Shown: positions 23,291 to 34,990 of the stretch, one piece after another
Layout of the letters: every line of letters begins with the position of its first letter
Position numbering within the stretch: the stretch's first letter is position 1
DNA from: Platycnemis pennipes
Taxonomy: Eukaryota > Arthropoda > Insecta > Odonata > Platycnemididae
Length of the DNA stretch: 64,000 bases
Direction: 5' to 3'
NCBI GenBank assembly: GCA_933228895.1
Contig: OW121849.1
Coordinates: forward strand, 42,502,354 to 42,566,353
The notes under the pieces: generated by a model
Database searches by the model: none
Seen by the model: the letters and a program-made list of their open reading frames with translations, nothing else
What the model was told of the DNA's origin: nothing
Position numbers and translations under genes: made by a program

Positions 23291-23762
23291 TCATTACATA
23301 AAACCAAGACGTATGTACAAAGCTGCCGCCTCGAGGAAAAAATTAAGCATGCAGTTACGAGACACCTGAAATGTTAGCTAGGTATATATGACACTAAAAC
23401 GCAAATTCCGTCACATACCATTCATCAGTTACATTTCTCGATTTATTGGTGATACCATTAATTTTCAAAATTGAATGTTTGGAAGATTTTGGGGATAAAA
23501 TTCCTTATTTCGTGAAATTCAAGGAAATTTCGTAACAAAGCAGAGAACTAAAAATATTTGTAAAAGATTAAGCCAATAAGATCGGCATCCTAGTAGAGCA
23601 GTGCCTGTCCTACATCACAATATAATAAGCAATTCCAAGGTGTTACTGCCCTTTGTTTACTTAATCATATTTGGAGCAAACGAATTAAGTTGACTCAAGT
23701 GGAAAACCGGTATCAGTGTTAGTAGCGATATGATTTTGTGCGTGACGGTAGCACATGCTAGG
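23291..23762. other. Anonymous sequence
   Basis: No recognisable feature. Confidence 0.45.
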
Positions 23763-23812
23763 TGTGGAATCACCCCCTTGCCACACACCCTTGCAGTGAG
23801 AGTGACCCCTTG
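23763..23812 (+). repeat. Truncated CR1/L2-like terminal hairpin
   Basis: The plus strand shows ATCACCCCCTTGCCACACAC and CCTTGCAGTG, the left arm and loop of the terminal hairpin. The right arm and tail are lost. Confidence 0.55.
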
Positions 23813-25090
23813 TGATTGTGACGTTTGTAGGAAAACTGGTATTAGACTGTTGTTGATTCACGTACGCTCAAAATGTACCAGATACGACTGACTGCAAAAA
23901 TGCTTTCCTTTCCACCGTAAAAATACTGCGAGATTGTCCACAAATGGTAGGTTAATGTTGACTAGTTTGAAAACTACTAATTGAGTATTCCTAGTGTTTA
24001 CAACCCTCTAAAACCCATTTAATCGACTTACTCAAAATAATGCAATTAAAATAAAGTTCATAGTAATTCACAGGAGAATTTGAAAATATTGAAAAAATAC
24101 ATGCATGCCTTTTATACGTTCTTTGTTATTTTAAATGCTTAGTACCGAAAGGGTTAAAAGTAATCCAATAATAAGTGCTAACATTCTAGTTACGAAATTA
24201 GTTACGAGATACTTCTATATCGGGAATCATCATGGGAAGCATGATCTATGCCTATTGTGGGAAGCATAGTCTGTTACCATATGTCCTTTCAATTACGCAA
24301 TTATCTTTTCTTTTCAAATTCTTTCGATGTCTTAAGCAAAGGAGTACGCTTTAGATTTTTTGTTTGCAAATACAGAGAGTTTATTTTACCGAATATCAAC
24401 TATTGCACACACACACACTTAAGAAAAAAAACAAACAAAAAAGCCTATCCTCGTTGAACCTTGGGAAGAAATTGTTTCAAGCAGTTATCGCCATAAAACA
24501 GCGCGCAATTTTTTGAAAGTTTTTTTCTTTTCATATCGCACGTCCATATAAGATAACATCATGCTAAAGCATTTCATTTAAATTACAAATAATCTAATGA
24601 ATATGCTATGCCATCATTTAAATTACTTGAACAAATATTGTAATATTATTCAATCGCATTGTATTCAACTACATGCCAATAATTTATTAGTATCCGCAAA
24701 ACTGTATTAATTACTAGGGCAGTGTAGCGGAGACTTGAGCTGGATACAATTTGCCACAGAGAAGCTGAATCCATTCATAATCAGCATTCATCGGCAGCCT
24801 TATTCAGGAAGAATTAGAAATTCTCAAAACACGACGAGCCAAGTTCGTGACTGCAAACATTCGAGAAATCTATTTGTTTTCATTTCAAAGGCGGCTCTGA
24901 GCGACGTCATGACGTCACAATGTCGTTGTCGAGACTATACGATATTGATTCCATTCTGAACAAGGTCCCATGCCTCGGATATGAATTTTGTGTGCGTCTT
25001 AGGACTGGGTTTAGGTCAGATGATGCTATAAAATCTCAAGAGTCGGATCGTCTTAAAAACCTAGATCCACAATTCCAGTGAAGGAATATA
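23813..25090. other. Anonymous A+T-rich sequence
   Basis: No recognisable gene or transposon. TGGGAAGCATGATCT and TGGGAAGCATAGTCT at 24233 and 24259 form a small direct repeat. Confidence 0.45.
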
Positions 25091-25990
25091 AATTACATTC
25101 TCAGCGTTGAACCGAGCGCAAGCCAGAAATGCTCGTCTGGAATGTCTCATGTCGTGCGGAGGACTGTTCGTCCCGTTTCGGCTCGCGTAGAACTGCGTCC
25201 GCATCACAATGACAACCTACGCTCCTCGGGGACACCCATGCTAAAACGCGCAAACCGGGGAGCAGAGACCAAAACGGCAAACAATGGGTTTTTGCCTCTG
25301 CTGAGGCAATTTCCCCCGACACAATCGAAAAAGCATAAGTTATGCTCGGAAGCGAGGCAATTGGGAAATTCATCTCAACCCGTCCGGCCGACTATATTGC
25401 TTACCTCAAAGAGTGAGTGAGCGAGCGAGAGCGGAGGGGGATTGGGGGGGAAGAGGACGACGAAGAGAGCACACGGGGGCTTATTGCGACATGATGATTG
25501 AGCGACTGCGCGTGGTTCTGGGAGTGGGGTATTCCGGGAGGGCGGCCGCCGGAGGGTGAGAGGGGTGGAGAGAGGGATTGGTGAGGGGGGTAGGAGAGAG
25601 AGTCGGTTGAGTGGAGTGGGTACGGATCTAGCCTAGCGCTGAAAAGAGAGGAGAGAGGGCGATCGGGAGGAAGAAGGTCTTGGCAATCGCCCCTGTTCCG
25701 CGGATTAACCTGACCCAGCGACGTCACGCCTGTGTCCCGCGTGTGAGAGGCCCGTGTGGGTCCGTGCTAGCGCGCCTCTTGGGTACCTCCCGACGTCCTT
25801 TCTCCCCGAAAGCTGGCCGACGATGGTGGTGGCCGCTCGTTAGATGTACAAACACACAGACGCAAAAATATAGGCCACGGACGCCTCCTATTCGTACGCC
25901 AATCCTTTGGCATATCGAGGACCCGAAAGCGGTCAGGCGGAGGAACATCGCCTAGGTTCTTTTAGAAACCCGCGTAGGTGAACCACTCCT
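25091..25990. other. G+C- and CpG-rich island
   Basis: About 900 bp with many CpGs, purine-rich at 25415-25680. ORFs of 74-108 codons occur on both strands and none shows a domain. Such an island in A+T-rich surroundings could be a promoter or first exon of a host gene, but I see no coding motif and no clear TATA/Inr arrangement. Confidence 0.4.
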
Positions 25991-27905
25991 AACTGCCCTG
26001 GGTTTTGAACTGAATCGCTCACTTTGTTTTTTTAACTCTTTCTCCCATTTCCCTCGAAAAAAAAATTCAAACAAACGCCTCTGGCTGCCTTCAGATGTGG
26101 GCTCGTTTTCCCGAGCGGACGTTTAAGTCTCCGGGAGGGGAGCGAGAGGTAGGTTTACGACTTGCGTGTCTTGCTGCTGAGAAAACCTTCTCCGCGGACT
26201 GCCCGGGTGGGAAATTCCTCCTCACTGAACTGCCATCACGTTACATAAGACCTTCTGACCCGTGATTACCCAGCAGTTTACATCAAGAGTTAATAGGAAG
26301 TTGGATGAGGATATTTTTCAAATTCTCTAGATTATACCCGCACGTGATTTATTTAATCTAAGCCGACATATTCGACCTTTGCATTAAATGCCTCATCTGT
26401 GAAAGCCTTCTCACTGCATGCAATAGCTATTCAAGCCATGCCATCGTGTTCACACCGTTCTGATTACATTCCTACGCTCAAGAGAATTTCAAAGCGTTTG
26501 TATCAATCTCTTTGATCTCTTAAATGAGATATATACCAAACACTGAAGCTTTATTCTTGCTCTAACTGTATAGAGTGAAATCCTGATCGTCAAACCGGTA
26601 TTAATACATGTAATACCCAAAAGTATGCCATTTCAGGGGCCTTTTTTTGTCTACTGTCTGAATGATAGTAATTCAAAGTTAACGAGGTCAAATCCTGCAT
26701 TTCCTACGGTGATACATTATGTTTACTACGTGGCAAATATAAAAGTAACTTGGCTACGCGTGAAAGTAAAAGTATTGAAACCAAATACTAAATTTACAGA
26801 ATGTAAACATGAAGATGACATGCCAGAAGGAAAACTCGAAAACTGAATTTGTTAGGATATTTTACTACCGTCAGTAAATCAGATTCACGAGTGGGTGAAA
26901 AGAAAAAAGAGCAGTAGAGGTAAATTACGGTTTTAGGTGCTCCAACGGCTATGGTTAAATCATTTTTAAGATTATAATCGTAAAATAAACACACAACATC
27001 AATTTCTAATGGGAGGGGGGAATCGAAATCGCGATGTTTTGTCTGCCAGACTGGCAAAAACGTCATATTATAAGAGAAGCAACCAACTGTGATCGATGAA
27101 TTGTCATGCGGAGGAAAGACTTTCTAACTGACTGGACGTATGTGTAAAAACAGAGGTCCAGACCTTTCACAGCCTTCTAAAATCACAATCCTGACTAAAA
27201 TAATGTAAAAAATGAACTCCACGGGAAGGAACCGAGGGATCGAACGACAACAGAGGATGAATTGACGAAATTGATCAATTTTCCCAACACCCAACAGTCC
27301 CCCATAATGTGCACCTCAAGTTTCGACTCCACTTTCTCAATTCACATTAAGCACATGTTCCCCTCAACAGGGTCACGTGCCCGCTTCCACTCGGGCCATG
27401 CGACGACGGATCCCGTAATGCGGGAGAGGTCGCGAGTCCCTGACCTATGGAGAATGCCCCTCCTCTGTTTCGTTCAGGCCCGACCCATGCGCCACATAAG
27501 TAGGTACGCCCCGCTTTCTGCTGCCGCCGCCTCCGCGATTAGGGGGCAAAGCAACGGCAATTCCGCGCGCGAGATGGCCAAGAAGGAGGAGGAGGCCTCA
27601 GTCCTTCGACGGCGACCCCATGTCCGGTCCACTCGCCACTACACTGCGCCGGCGGGAACGGGGGAATGGGGGAAATGAGCTATTTTCGCAGCATGGGACC
27701 AATTTTCCCATGCTATAAAAAACCACCGCAACGTTTTCACGGAATCGTCATTATCATCAGACATTCGGGTAACGAGAAATGCATCCTCAAGCTCATATCA
27801 GGAAAGAAATTGCCTCACTTCATAACAGACCGAGTGAATTAGCTAGTAATTCTAATTAGCCAATAAAAGTAGTACAGAATGAATTAGCTAGTAACCAACA
27901 CCGTT
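25991..27905. other. Anonymous sequence with a second CpG-rich patch
   Basis: 27360-27670 is CpG-rich and includes most of a 138-codon plus-strand ORF (27262-27678) without a recognised domain. The rest is ordinary. TGAATTAGCTAGTAA is repeated at about 27834 and 27881. Confidence 0.4.
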
Positions 27906-27911
27906 CTTGGA

Positions 27912-27992
27912 TATAATAATAAAACGTCTTTATTTTGGGGCGAGATTGAGACATAAATGTTCCTTCTGCCATCGTCCCATCGTCAGAACATT
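27912..27992 (-). repeat. Possible Penelope-type terminal fragment
   Basis: The minus strand reads CTGACGATGGGACGATGGC, AGAAGG and a short segment ending AATAAAGACG. The layout (CTGAYGA-like start, small hairpin, GAA, then AATAAA) resembles the better motifs at 33183 and 34778. The GAAAC box is damaged. Low certainty. Confidence 0.25.
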
Positions 27993-30900
27993 TACACATT
28001 TCTTATGCTTGTTATGACATGCACATTTAAAATTTGAAGCAGATTTCATGAAAAAATTTGAGATTCGAGGCAAAATAATTAATGAAAACAACATACACAC
28101 AGTATATCAATATTAATCACCAGAGAAATCGTGGTATTTTGAAGTATTTACCATAAAGGAATCCTTGCTTTCTGAGATAAGCTCAGGTAATATTGATATA
28201 AGTTGGTGGTTAGCTCCCCAAAAGCACTCGGTGATGAGTTTGTATGTTTAGCTCATGATTTATACGAACATTTAGCCAAAACTATGCATGTTTGCGTAAT
28301 TCATTCTCACATTGTCTTCACCGCTGGTGGTTCCACCGGTCATTCTGGAGAAGCTTGAGTTAATTATGAAATATGGCTGAACGTGATCATCTTAATAGTT
28401 TCAACCTCTGTCTCGTATAGATTTATGTCAGAAAAAATCAACTCTGTAAAATTCCACGAAAGCATTTATTATCCACAAATTAATTTTCAATACATACGCG
28501 TAATATTCTGAACCTATAACGACATATATGATGTATATGCATTGAAAATTTGTTCGTACAAAATAAATATTTTTGTGAATTTAACACTGTTGAACGTTTT
28601 TATTAGCTTAAAGTGCTTGTTTACGTCTTCGATAACAGCGATCATGCTAATAGCAAATATATATTACATGCGTTTAAATTTGTTTAACATAAAAATCCTC
28701 AATGAAACAAAATACATATTGATTGCTTTATGTTCTACATTAATGAACTCATACTCCTTAACGAATGAATTCCACAAGGTTAAGTAACATACTGTTTAAT
28801 TTATTCCAACAGATGAACATGATGCACGGCGCCTAGGCATTGGCCAATTCGTCTTAGGAAGGTTGTTTGGAAGCCTCGAGTGCGCGGCCTCCAAATACGA
28901 GCGATAAACATCACGAGATACACCAGAGCGGCGGATGCTAACTAAAATGAATGGTGCATGAGCAAGATACGGCATGAGAGAACGCGTCCCAGTTCCAACT
29001 CTTCTTTCCAATCGTGGCTGGGAGCGGAAGATAAGTATGATGGCCGAATACTTAATTTGGCATTGAAAGCTAGGTACTTCTAGCATTCAGCTTCCAGTCT
29101 GGTGTAAGACTACCTACCATATCAAAAGACCTCCAAAAACCTTAAAATATCCCTTTGGAACCAGAGCATTTTCCTTGTACTTCCTGACAACAGGACTCAA
29201 AAGAGGTCAAGAAAATTAATCATTAAATTCCAGGCTTTTGTCGGTGGGCCTGTATTCTTAGGTGGAACATGAAACTTTGTAAAGGTTTCAGGAATTCTAT
29301 TAATTTTTGAAACCTTAAAAAGATTTTATTTTTTATCTGATGAGTCAAGATTATGTAAGTTTAAGCTACATTTTTATCATACCGTCAATGATTCACTGGT
29401 TACTGGCCCTCTCCTATTTATATCTTATGGCCATAAAACACATGTATCTATTTTAAGTTTGGTGATGATCACCTCGTGCCTCGAACCCATGCGGTGCTCC
29501 ATAGTAGTATGTAGTATATTCAACTGTAATAATTCCATTCCTCATTTCAATTATAATATTCTTTCACTGTCCTTAATTTCAAATCTTTCCACTAATTATT
29601 ATACTCCAAATTATTTTTAATAGGTGAACTATAAATGGTCATAAGATTTTCAGTTCATAAAAACTTGTATGATTTAATTTATAGCAGAGGGAATAAAAAT
29701 GTTACCGTAAACGCATTTTTAATATGAAGAGTCCATGGACAAGGTTATGGGCCCGAAAATTATATGCAACTAATCATGCATATGGAAGCATCAGAATCAC
29801 TCGTAATCTTCCTTTTAATGTGCGGGGGCGCTGGTTTATCATATGCACCTATACGCTCGAGGGCAAGCGGATATCCGGGCGATGAGACTGCGCCCGTATA
29901 GATCGGTGAACGCCGATGAAAGCCGTTATGCGCTCGGAGCTACCCAAATACTAGAACGGAATACATGGCACATGCGAAATATCGTCACAATATAGAATAC
30001 TGGTAATTGTTCGAGAATTCATATTCATCGATTTTTTACTAGCAGCCGACAAATATAAAGTCACAAAGTAGAATTAGGCATGTCGATCACTGGTGCATTC
30101 AAATTTATATCTCTTTCAAATAAATCTCAAAACCATAGTCAGGAAGTGGCTTCAATAAATAATTTTCTTGGCAAAAAGAATACGTAATGTAGTTCATAGA
30201 GATGTTCATTCGTTACATCTACCATATCTTTTATCCACGTAGAGGCGAGAAATACTTGACAGAAACTTAGCAATGAATTCTGACGCACCAAATATCGTAT
30301 TTTATCTAGAGCCAATGATACCAAACATTCAAATTCTGCTGCCATAGTGCCACAATCAATTTACGTATTGAATTTTCTATCAGCCTATAATTACAACATC
30401 CGTCGGAGGAGATTAAAACTTATTGTTTCCGCTGATAATCTTCGATAACTTGAAGAGAATGTCTTCGAGACCATTATCTATTTGAAAAAGTAACGAAAAT
30501 GTTTCAATGTACTGCTTTTTTGAAATCTCCTTCTATACTAATTACTATCAATCCCTGTTGAACCAAGGTTCAGATTCAGGCTCCACACGACGCCCTGATA
30601 CTTCTACTGCTTTTGTGACAACGCATACGCATAGAAGATTCCACTAAAAAACGCTTACTTCCAACAGGTCAACTCAGCACAGATTATGTAGTTGCATCAG
30701 TGATTTTCTGGACACCAACCAGATTTATCTGGGACGCAATGGGCGGTACGGGAAAGGAGTCAGCCTCCATTCCGTGAAGGTGTGATTTCACGCGCCGATA
30801 AGCCTCATACAAGTTGAGTTCCGTACAGTTCCATCACACAAACTTCCAGTTACGTTCATGGTGCATTTTTGGTTATGCCAAGTGCGGTACATGTCATAAC

Positions 30901-31961
30901 GTGAGAATTACATGATTACCTACGATAATCCTTTGCACAATAGGTTCCTCCATTGCGGGTGGGCTGAAGCTTGATCCTAAATATGAGATCCAGTACTCCA
31001 GCGCTAAAGAAAGTAAAACTTTACTCAGAATACTTGAAAAAAATCGCTTATTGAAGTTAATAAAATATGTAATATTATCTTTGTTAAAAACCGATAAAAT
31101 AAAAATTTAGAGTCCAACTTTTTTTAAGCATAAAGGAAGGAAATTCATGGCAAAATTTGATATCATTAAATTTTTCACTCTCAAGAACGGTAAAAAAATG
31201 ATTTCACAAGAGGCATGATTATGTAAACCATGAGAAAATTTGTCATATTTCCCAGAAAATATTCTCATTTAGATGTAGGTGCATTTAAGGAACGAATAAT
31301 GATTGTAAGCCATACAAGAAACTTTATTTTTTCCCTAACTAATGAATTGAATAACCTATTGAAAACCCAGGGGCATTATTTATACCATTAATAGAGGTAT
31401 AACTGCCTATTCTATCCAGTTTCCATTCTACTACATTTCCTATAACAATCATTTACAGCAGGTACGAAGATAATGTTCTCTCCTTATAGGAAATGGGATG
31501 GCTGTGACTCCAGCATCAAACAGCGAGATTTTTCCTGGTGATTTGAGAAGACCTCTTACGACATAACCTCAATAAGGTAAGAAGTTGATTCCCAGATAAT
31601 TATAGTTCTTATTTATTTCAAGCTTTGATAATTTTCTAAACCACAGTCATCAAGCCTGCGTGAAAATCTTACACTACGAGTAAGATTCGTCATGGCTCAT
31701 TAATCATAATAAAATTTCCTGGCGAAGTAGAGAGAATAGAAATGCAGTCATGTCTCACATGAGAGAATCCAAGTTAATTTTTAGGTCGATTCAGGCCACC
31801 CGAACCGTAATCGATGTCATGTATTTTCGCAATACCTACCACATCATTTGGATTGGCATCTTCTGTGCACTCATGATACAAGTTTCGTTAATTGTATTAT
31901 TTAGGACCAAATCCCGATGTCACTCTGGCGATATTTCTTTTGTGAACAAGATTTTTTTACT
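27993..31961. other. Anonymous A+T-rich sequence
   Basis: About 4 kb with no recognisable gene, RNA or mobile element. ORFs do not exceed 96 codons (28796-29086, minus strand, unrecognised). Confidence 0.45.
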
Positions 31962-32188
31962 TTGAAGAGAAGACGGAACAATCTAATCGACCATATCTTA
32001 AGGTAGGATGGTCTGATGAAGATAATCGTCGAGGGACAAGGAAACGGGAAGAATGGCAAAGGAAGACCTTGCATAAAATAAATGGAGCAAGTAGTGAAGG
32101 ACGTAAAATAAAATACTTCAATAAATATGAAAAGGTCAGCCGATAAGAGATCCGAGTGGAGAGCTGTGTCTATCCAATCATAGAATCA
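31962..32188 (+). pseudogene. RTE/BovB-like C-terminal relic
   Basis: The plus-strand DNA aligns with the end of the RTE-like ORF: KRRRNNLIDHILR, GLMKIIVEGQ, GRPCIK and EWRAVS are readable with frameshifts, followed by CCAATCATAGAATCAATGA in place of the usual CCAATCCTAGGATTGTTGA. It is clearly older than the copies at 9533 and 11572. Confidence 0.75.
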
Positions 32189-32413
32189 ATGATTGGTAAT
32201 GGTGAATGTCCAGTAGAGGTATCGTCTATCACGATTGTCTTGACAACGTCCTCGAAACATAATAAGGATGGCAACGACAGCACTCAAAGATATTTCAATT
32301 CAAGCCATCTAAATACATTGAGTGTCCTTTTTTTTATGTGCCTTTATACTTTTGTCACGCCTGTGACCAGCTTTATTGCTATTTGTGTCTCGCACTGCGA
32401 TTTTCCCGTGAAC

Positions 32414-32474
<61 letters not shown>

Positions 32475-33155
32475 CAGTCAAAAGTATTCTCACTCTATGA
32501 TCAAAGAATATGTTTTAAAGACTATTCCGAATCCTTTTCAATCACTATAATATGGCATTACGAATTTTAAGTCATATGATTTTCTTTTCCCATAGTTATA
32601 TTGACCACAGTCATCTTTTGACGTCACATACAGTCAAAGTAGCATAAATATCGCGTATCCAGGGTTGAGAATCCATGTATTTACATGCTACCTCGGTCAC
32701 ATTCGGGTATTAGAAAAGAGTTACATATTCAATGCACCGAGGATTATTACAGTATTAGACTTAGGTATTTTGGTCCTCTTGATTGGTAAATTTTATATGC
32801 ATGTTAATCATATAATTATTATCCGGATAAGCCTAATCTACGCTCAGAATGCATTTTTGGGGGAGTGACTTGACGATTCCGTCGACATCTATAGTATGAA
32901 AGGTGCAAGTATTTTTCAAAATACTTTCTACGATTCAGTAGCAGGATGAACAATTTTACAAATTCCTCTTTCAATCAAAATATAAGACTCGGGGACTGAA
33001 TAATTAAAAATACTGCGAAGATATTAAGCTCTTAAAAAATCATTACTTGATGTCACAGTTCAAATATTAGTTAGATATATACTTTCGAGTTAGAGCCGGT
33101 GGTTTCAGGCGTAACTTTATGGAACTTGTTCGTTATTGAAAATAAAACACAAAAA
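32189..33155. repeat. Anonymous sequence with (TA)n microsatellite
   Basis: A perfect TA dinucleotide tract runs from 32417 to 32467. Two plus-strand ORFs read through it as alternating I/Y and are artefacts of the repeat. No gene is recognisable in the rest. Confidence 0.8.
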
Positions 33156-33290
33156 TAGTTCCACATGAATTTATTAAAACACGACCCACGTTTCGACATC
33201 CAACGTCATCATCATCAGGTCATCAACACCCTGATGTTGATGTTGGACGTCGAAGCCCTGGTCATGTTTTAATAAATTCAAGTGGAACTA
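33156..33290. repeat. 135-bp inverted-repeat element with hammerhead-like core
   Basis: TAGTTCCACATGAATTTATT and the following bases to 33219 are matched in inverted orientation by 33229-33290, ending AATAAATTCAAGTGGAACTA. The arms are about 60 bp with a 9-bp centre. On the minus strand the left arm contains CCTGATGATGATGACG, TTGGATGTCGAAACG and GGGTC. The right arm carries a mutated version on the plus strand (CTGATGTTGATG, GACGTCGAAG). The sequence ends in AATAAATTC on both sides. It may be two Penelope-type termini placed head-to-head. Confidence 0.7.
33183..33221 (-). ncRNA. Hammerhead-ribozyme-like motif
   Basis: Read on the minus strand. CTGATGA (canonical core box) is followed, after four bases, by the stem GACGT/ATGTC with loop TGG, then GAAAC. 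A two-base stem AC/GT closes a four-base loop and ends in GTC, the canonical cleavage triplet. Stem I is weak: only two pairs are obvious. Minimal hammerheads of this form are known from Penelope-like elements. Activity cannot be judged from sequence alone. Confidence 0.45.
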
Positions 33291-33622
33291 CAAAGTTCTT
33301 TTCGTTTCAATTTCGAGTTACAAGGTTCGGTGACTATTAGCACACGGGTGATTCAGCTTAGTTAACCTACTAACATAGTCAATAATGGGGAAATTCTATA
33401 GGTCTATATAACGGGTAAAATATCACACTTCTCATTAACTATTAAATGTACGCATTATTGTGAAATTCATTACACAATAAGAAATTATATTCGCCATATA
33501 CCTACCCTATACAGTTACCTAGAGTGAGATTTGAACCAAAATTGCAACAAAATCATGTGTATTACCGACAATTATCGTATCCGTCAAAAGTAATTTTGTT
33601 CCTAATATTGCCAATAAAAATT
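33291..33622. other. Anonymous sequence
   Basis: No recognisable feature. Confidence 0.4.
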
Positions 33623-33721
33623 GTAAGGAGTGGGATCCGAAACCAAGCCCTCTTCGAGGACCTTAATGTTCAATACCCGACACTCCCGATCTGGCGCCTA
33701 AGACAATTCGGCCATCCTGGC
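33623..33721 (-). tRNA. tRNA-Leu-like sequence, decayed (pseudogene or SINE head)
   Basis: The minus strand reads GCCAGGATGGCCGAATTGTC and then TTAGGCGCCAGAT, which match the 5' half and A box of eukaryotic tRNA-Leu. A longer variable or intron-like middle follows, then TCGAAGAGGGC and a B box GGTTTCGGATCCC. The acceptor arms GCCAGGA and TCCTTAC pair at five of seven positions. The length of 99 is longer than an intronless tRNA-Leu, which would fit an intron of the kind seen in tRNA-Leu(CAA). The anticodon region is not intact, so I do not call it functional. Confidence 0.6.
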
Positions 33722-34760
33722 ACTTATTGACTAATGTCCATTTTTAAACAATCGCATCCCTAGTAAATTCGTACATAGCCACGGTAAATTCAATGGAATG
33801 AATGCTCAAGCCAAAAGATGAGAGCCGAGGATTGAGCAAATGCATGAAGACCCTTGATTTTGACATCCACAATTGCTACCTCAAATCATAGGGACGAGGA
33901 AATTGCAGATGCTGCATCGTGATCTTTTTAAATCACCAATGCTGCAAACCGGTTAATCCTACAGTAAAATACTTCAGCCATATAAAAGTCGTAACTTTTA
34001 CTTGTGTAAGATAAGTACACTAATATCCAAAAACTAAGCCCCCGTCTGCTCTAGGGCTAATTTTCAAGTCACGAGTTTTTAACATTCGGGCTTCTTAAAC
34101 TGTAAGCCGTAATGCGGGCGGCTCCACGGCATCACTGCTCCACAAAACGAAAGTTTTTAGAACCATATCCCAAGCTTTATGAGACCGCTATTTATTCTCT
34201 CTATTCATAATAATGTTTGCAACATTTTACGGTGCACAAACTGAATTGATCGAAATGCCCCAGCGATTCTAAGCCTGGCGAGCTTTGGTGAACCAATAGT
34301 AAATATATATGACAAAATGGTTGGCTGAGAATAATTCAATTGTGTGGATGAAAAATGAATCCAGCAGACATATGTGGGATATTTGCCCAATCAAAGGTAA
34401 ATATTATTTATAATGACCGAAATTGAATTATGGTCGATACAAGCAAGCCTCTTCTTGGCAAAGACTGAACATTTCCAATACTTGAACTTAAGAGTAGGTA
34501 CATTTAGATTGTCACTACGATGGCCACAGCTAAAACAAATTGAAATGAAACTCAACAATGACACCATGCTCCTGAATTTAGAAAAATAAATAGACAAGGA
34601 ATTAGTTATCACAGGCAAGAGATGCAACAGTTGTTATTGTGTTTTTTAGTTATGATTGTGTGATTAATAAAAATAAAACTTTAAAATAACTTGAATAGAA
34701 TAAGGCGATACTTAATGAAAAAGTGACATAGTGTAATAAAAAATTAACTTTGTATTTTTT
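33722..34760. other. Anonymous A+T-rich sequence
   Basis: No recognisable feature. Confidence 0.4.
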
Positions 34761-34761
34761 A

Positions 34762-34990
34762 CACTTTTATTGAGAAACCCTACCGGTTTCGACACTCCCG
34801 TGTCATTGTCAAGGGTGTTCTGATATTTACACGGTGACAAGTCCTTATTTATACTCCAAATGAGGGAGAAACTGCAAAAGTGGTTGAGGAAGGTTAGATG
34901 GTATGGTAAAGAGGGATAAGTAATGTGTTGCACAGGATGATGGGGAAATGCTGGAAAAGGGGGACGGGAACACGATACAAAAGGCTGGGG
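34762..34990 (-). repeat. Penelope-type terminal region (solo)
   Basis: On the minus strand a pyrimidine-rich tract (about 34990-34865) is followed by TATAAAT (34853-34847). Then comes a hammerhead-like motif, CTTGACAATGACAC, GGGA, GTGTCGAAACCGG (34813-34778), with stem GACAC/GTGTC, and finally an AATAAAAGTG segment. The same order (CT-rich tract, TATAAAT, motif) occurs at the 3' end of the intact Penelope-like element at 41955-42110, so this is probably a remnant of a relative. The 110-codon ORF across it is not recognised. Confidence 0.55.

Noticed and set aside
32156..32470. Plus-strand ORF ending in an I/Y repeat
   Set aside because: Its end is the translation of the (TA)n microsatellite, and its start overlaps the RTE-like relic.
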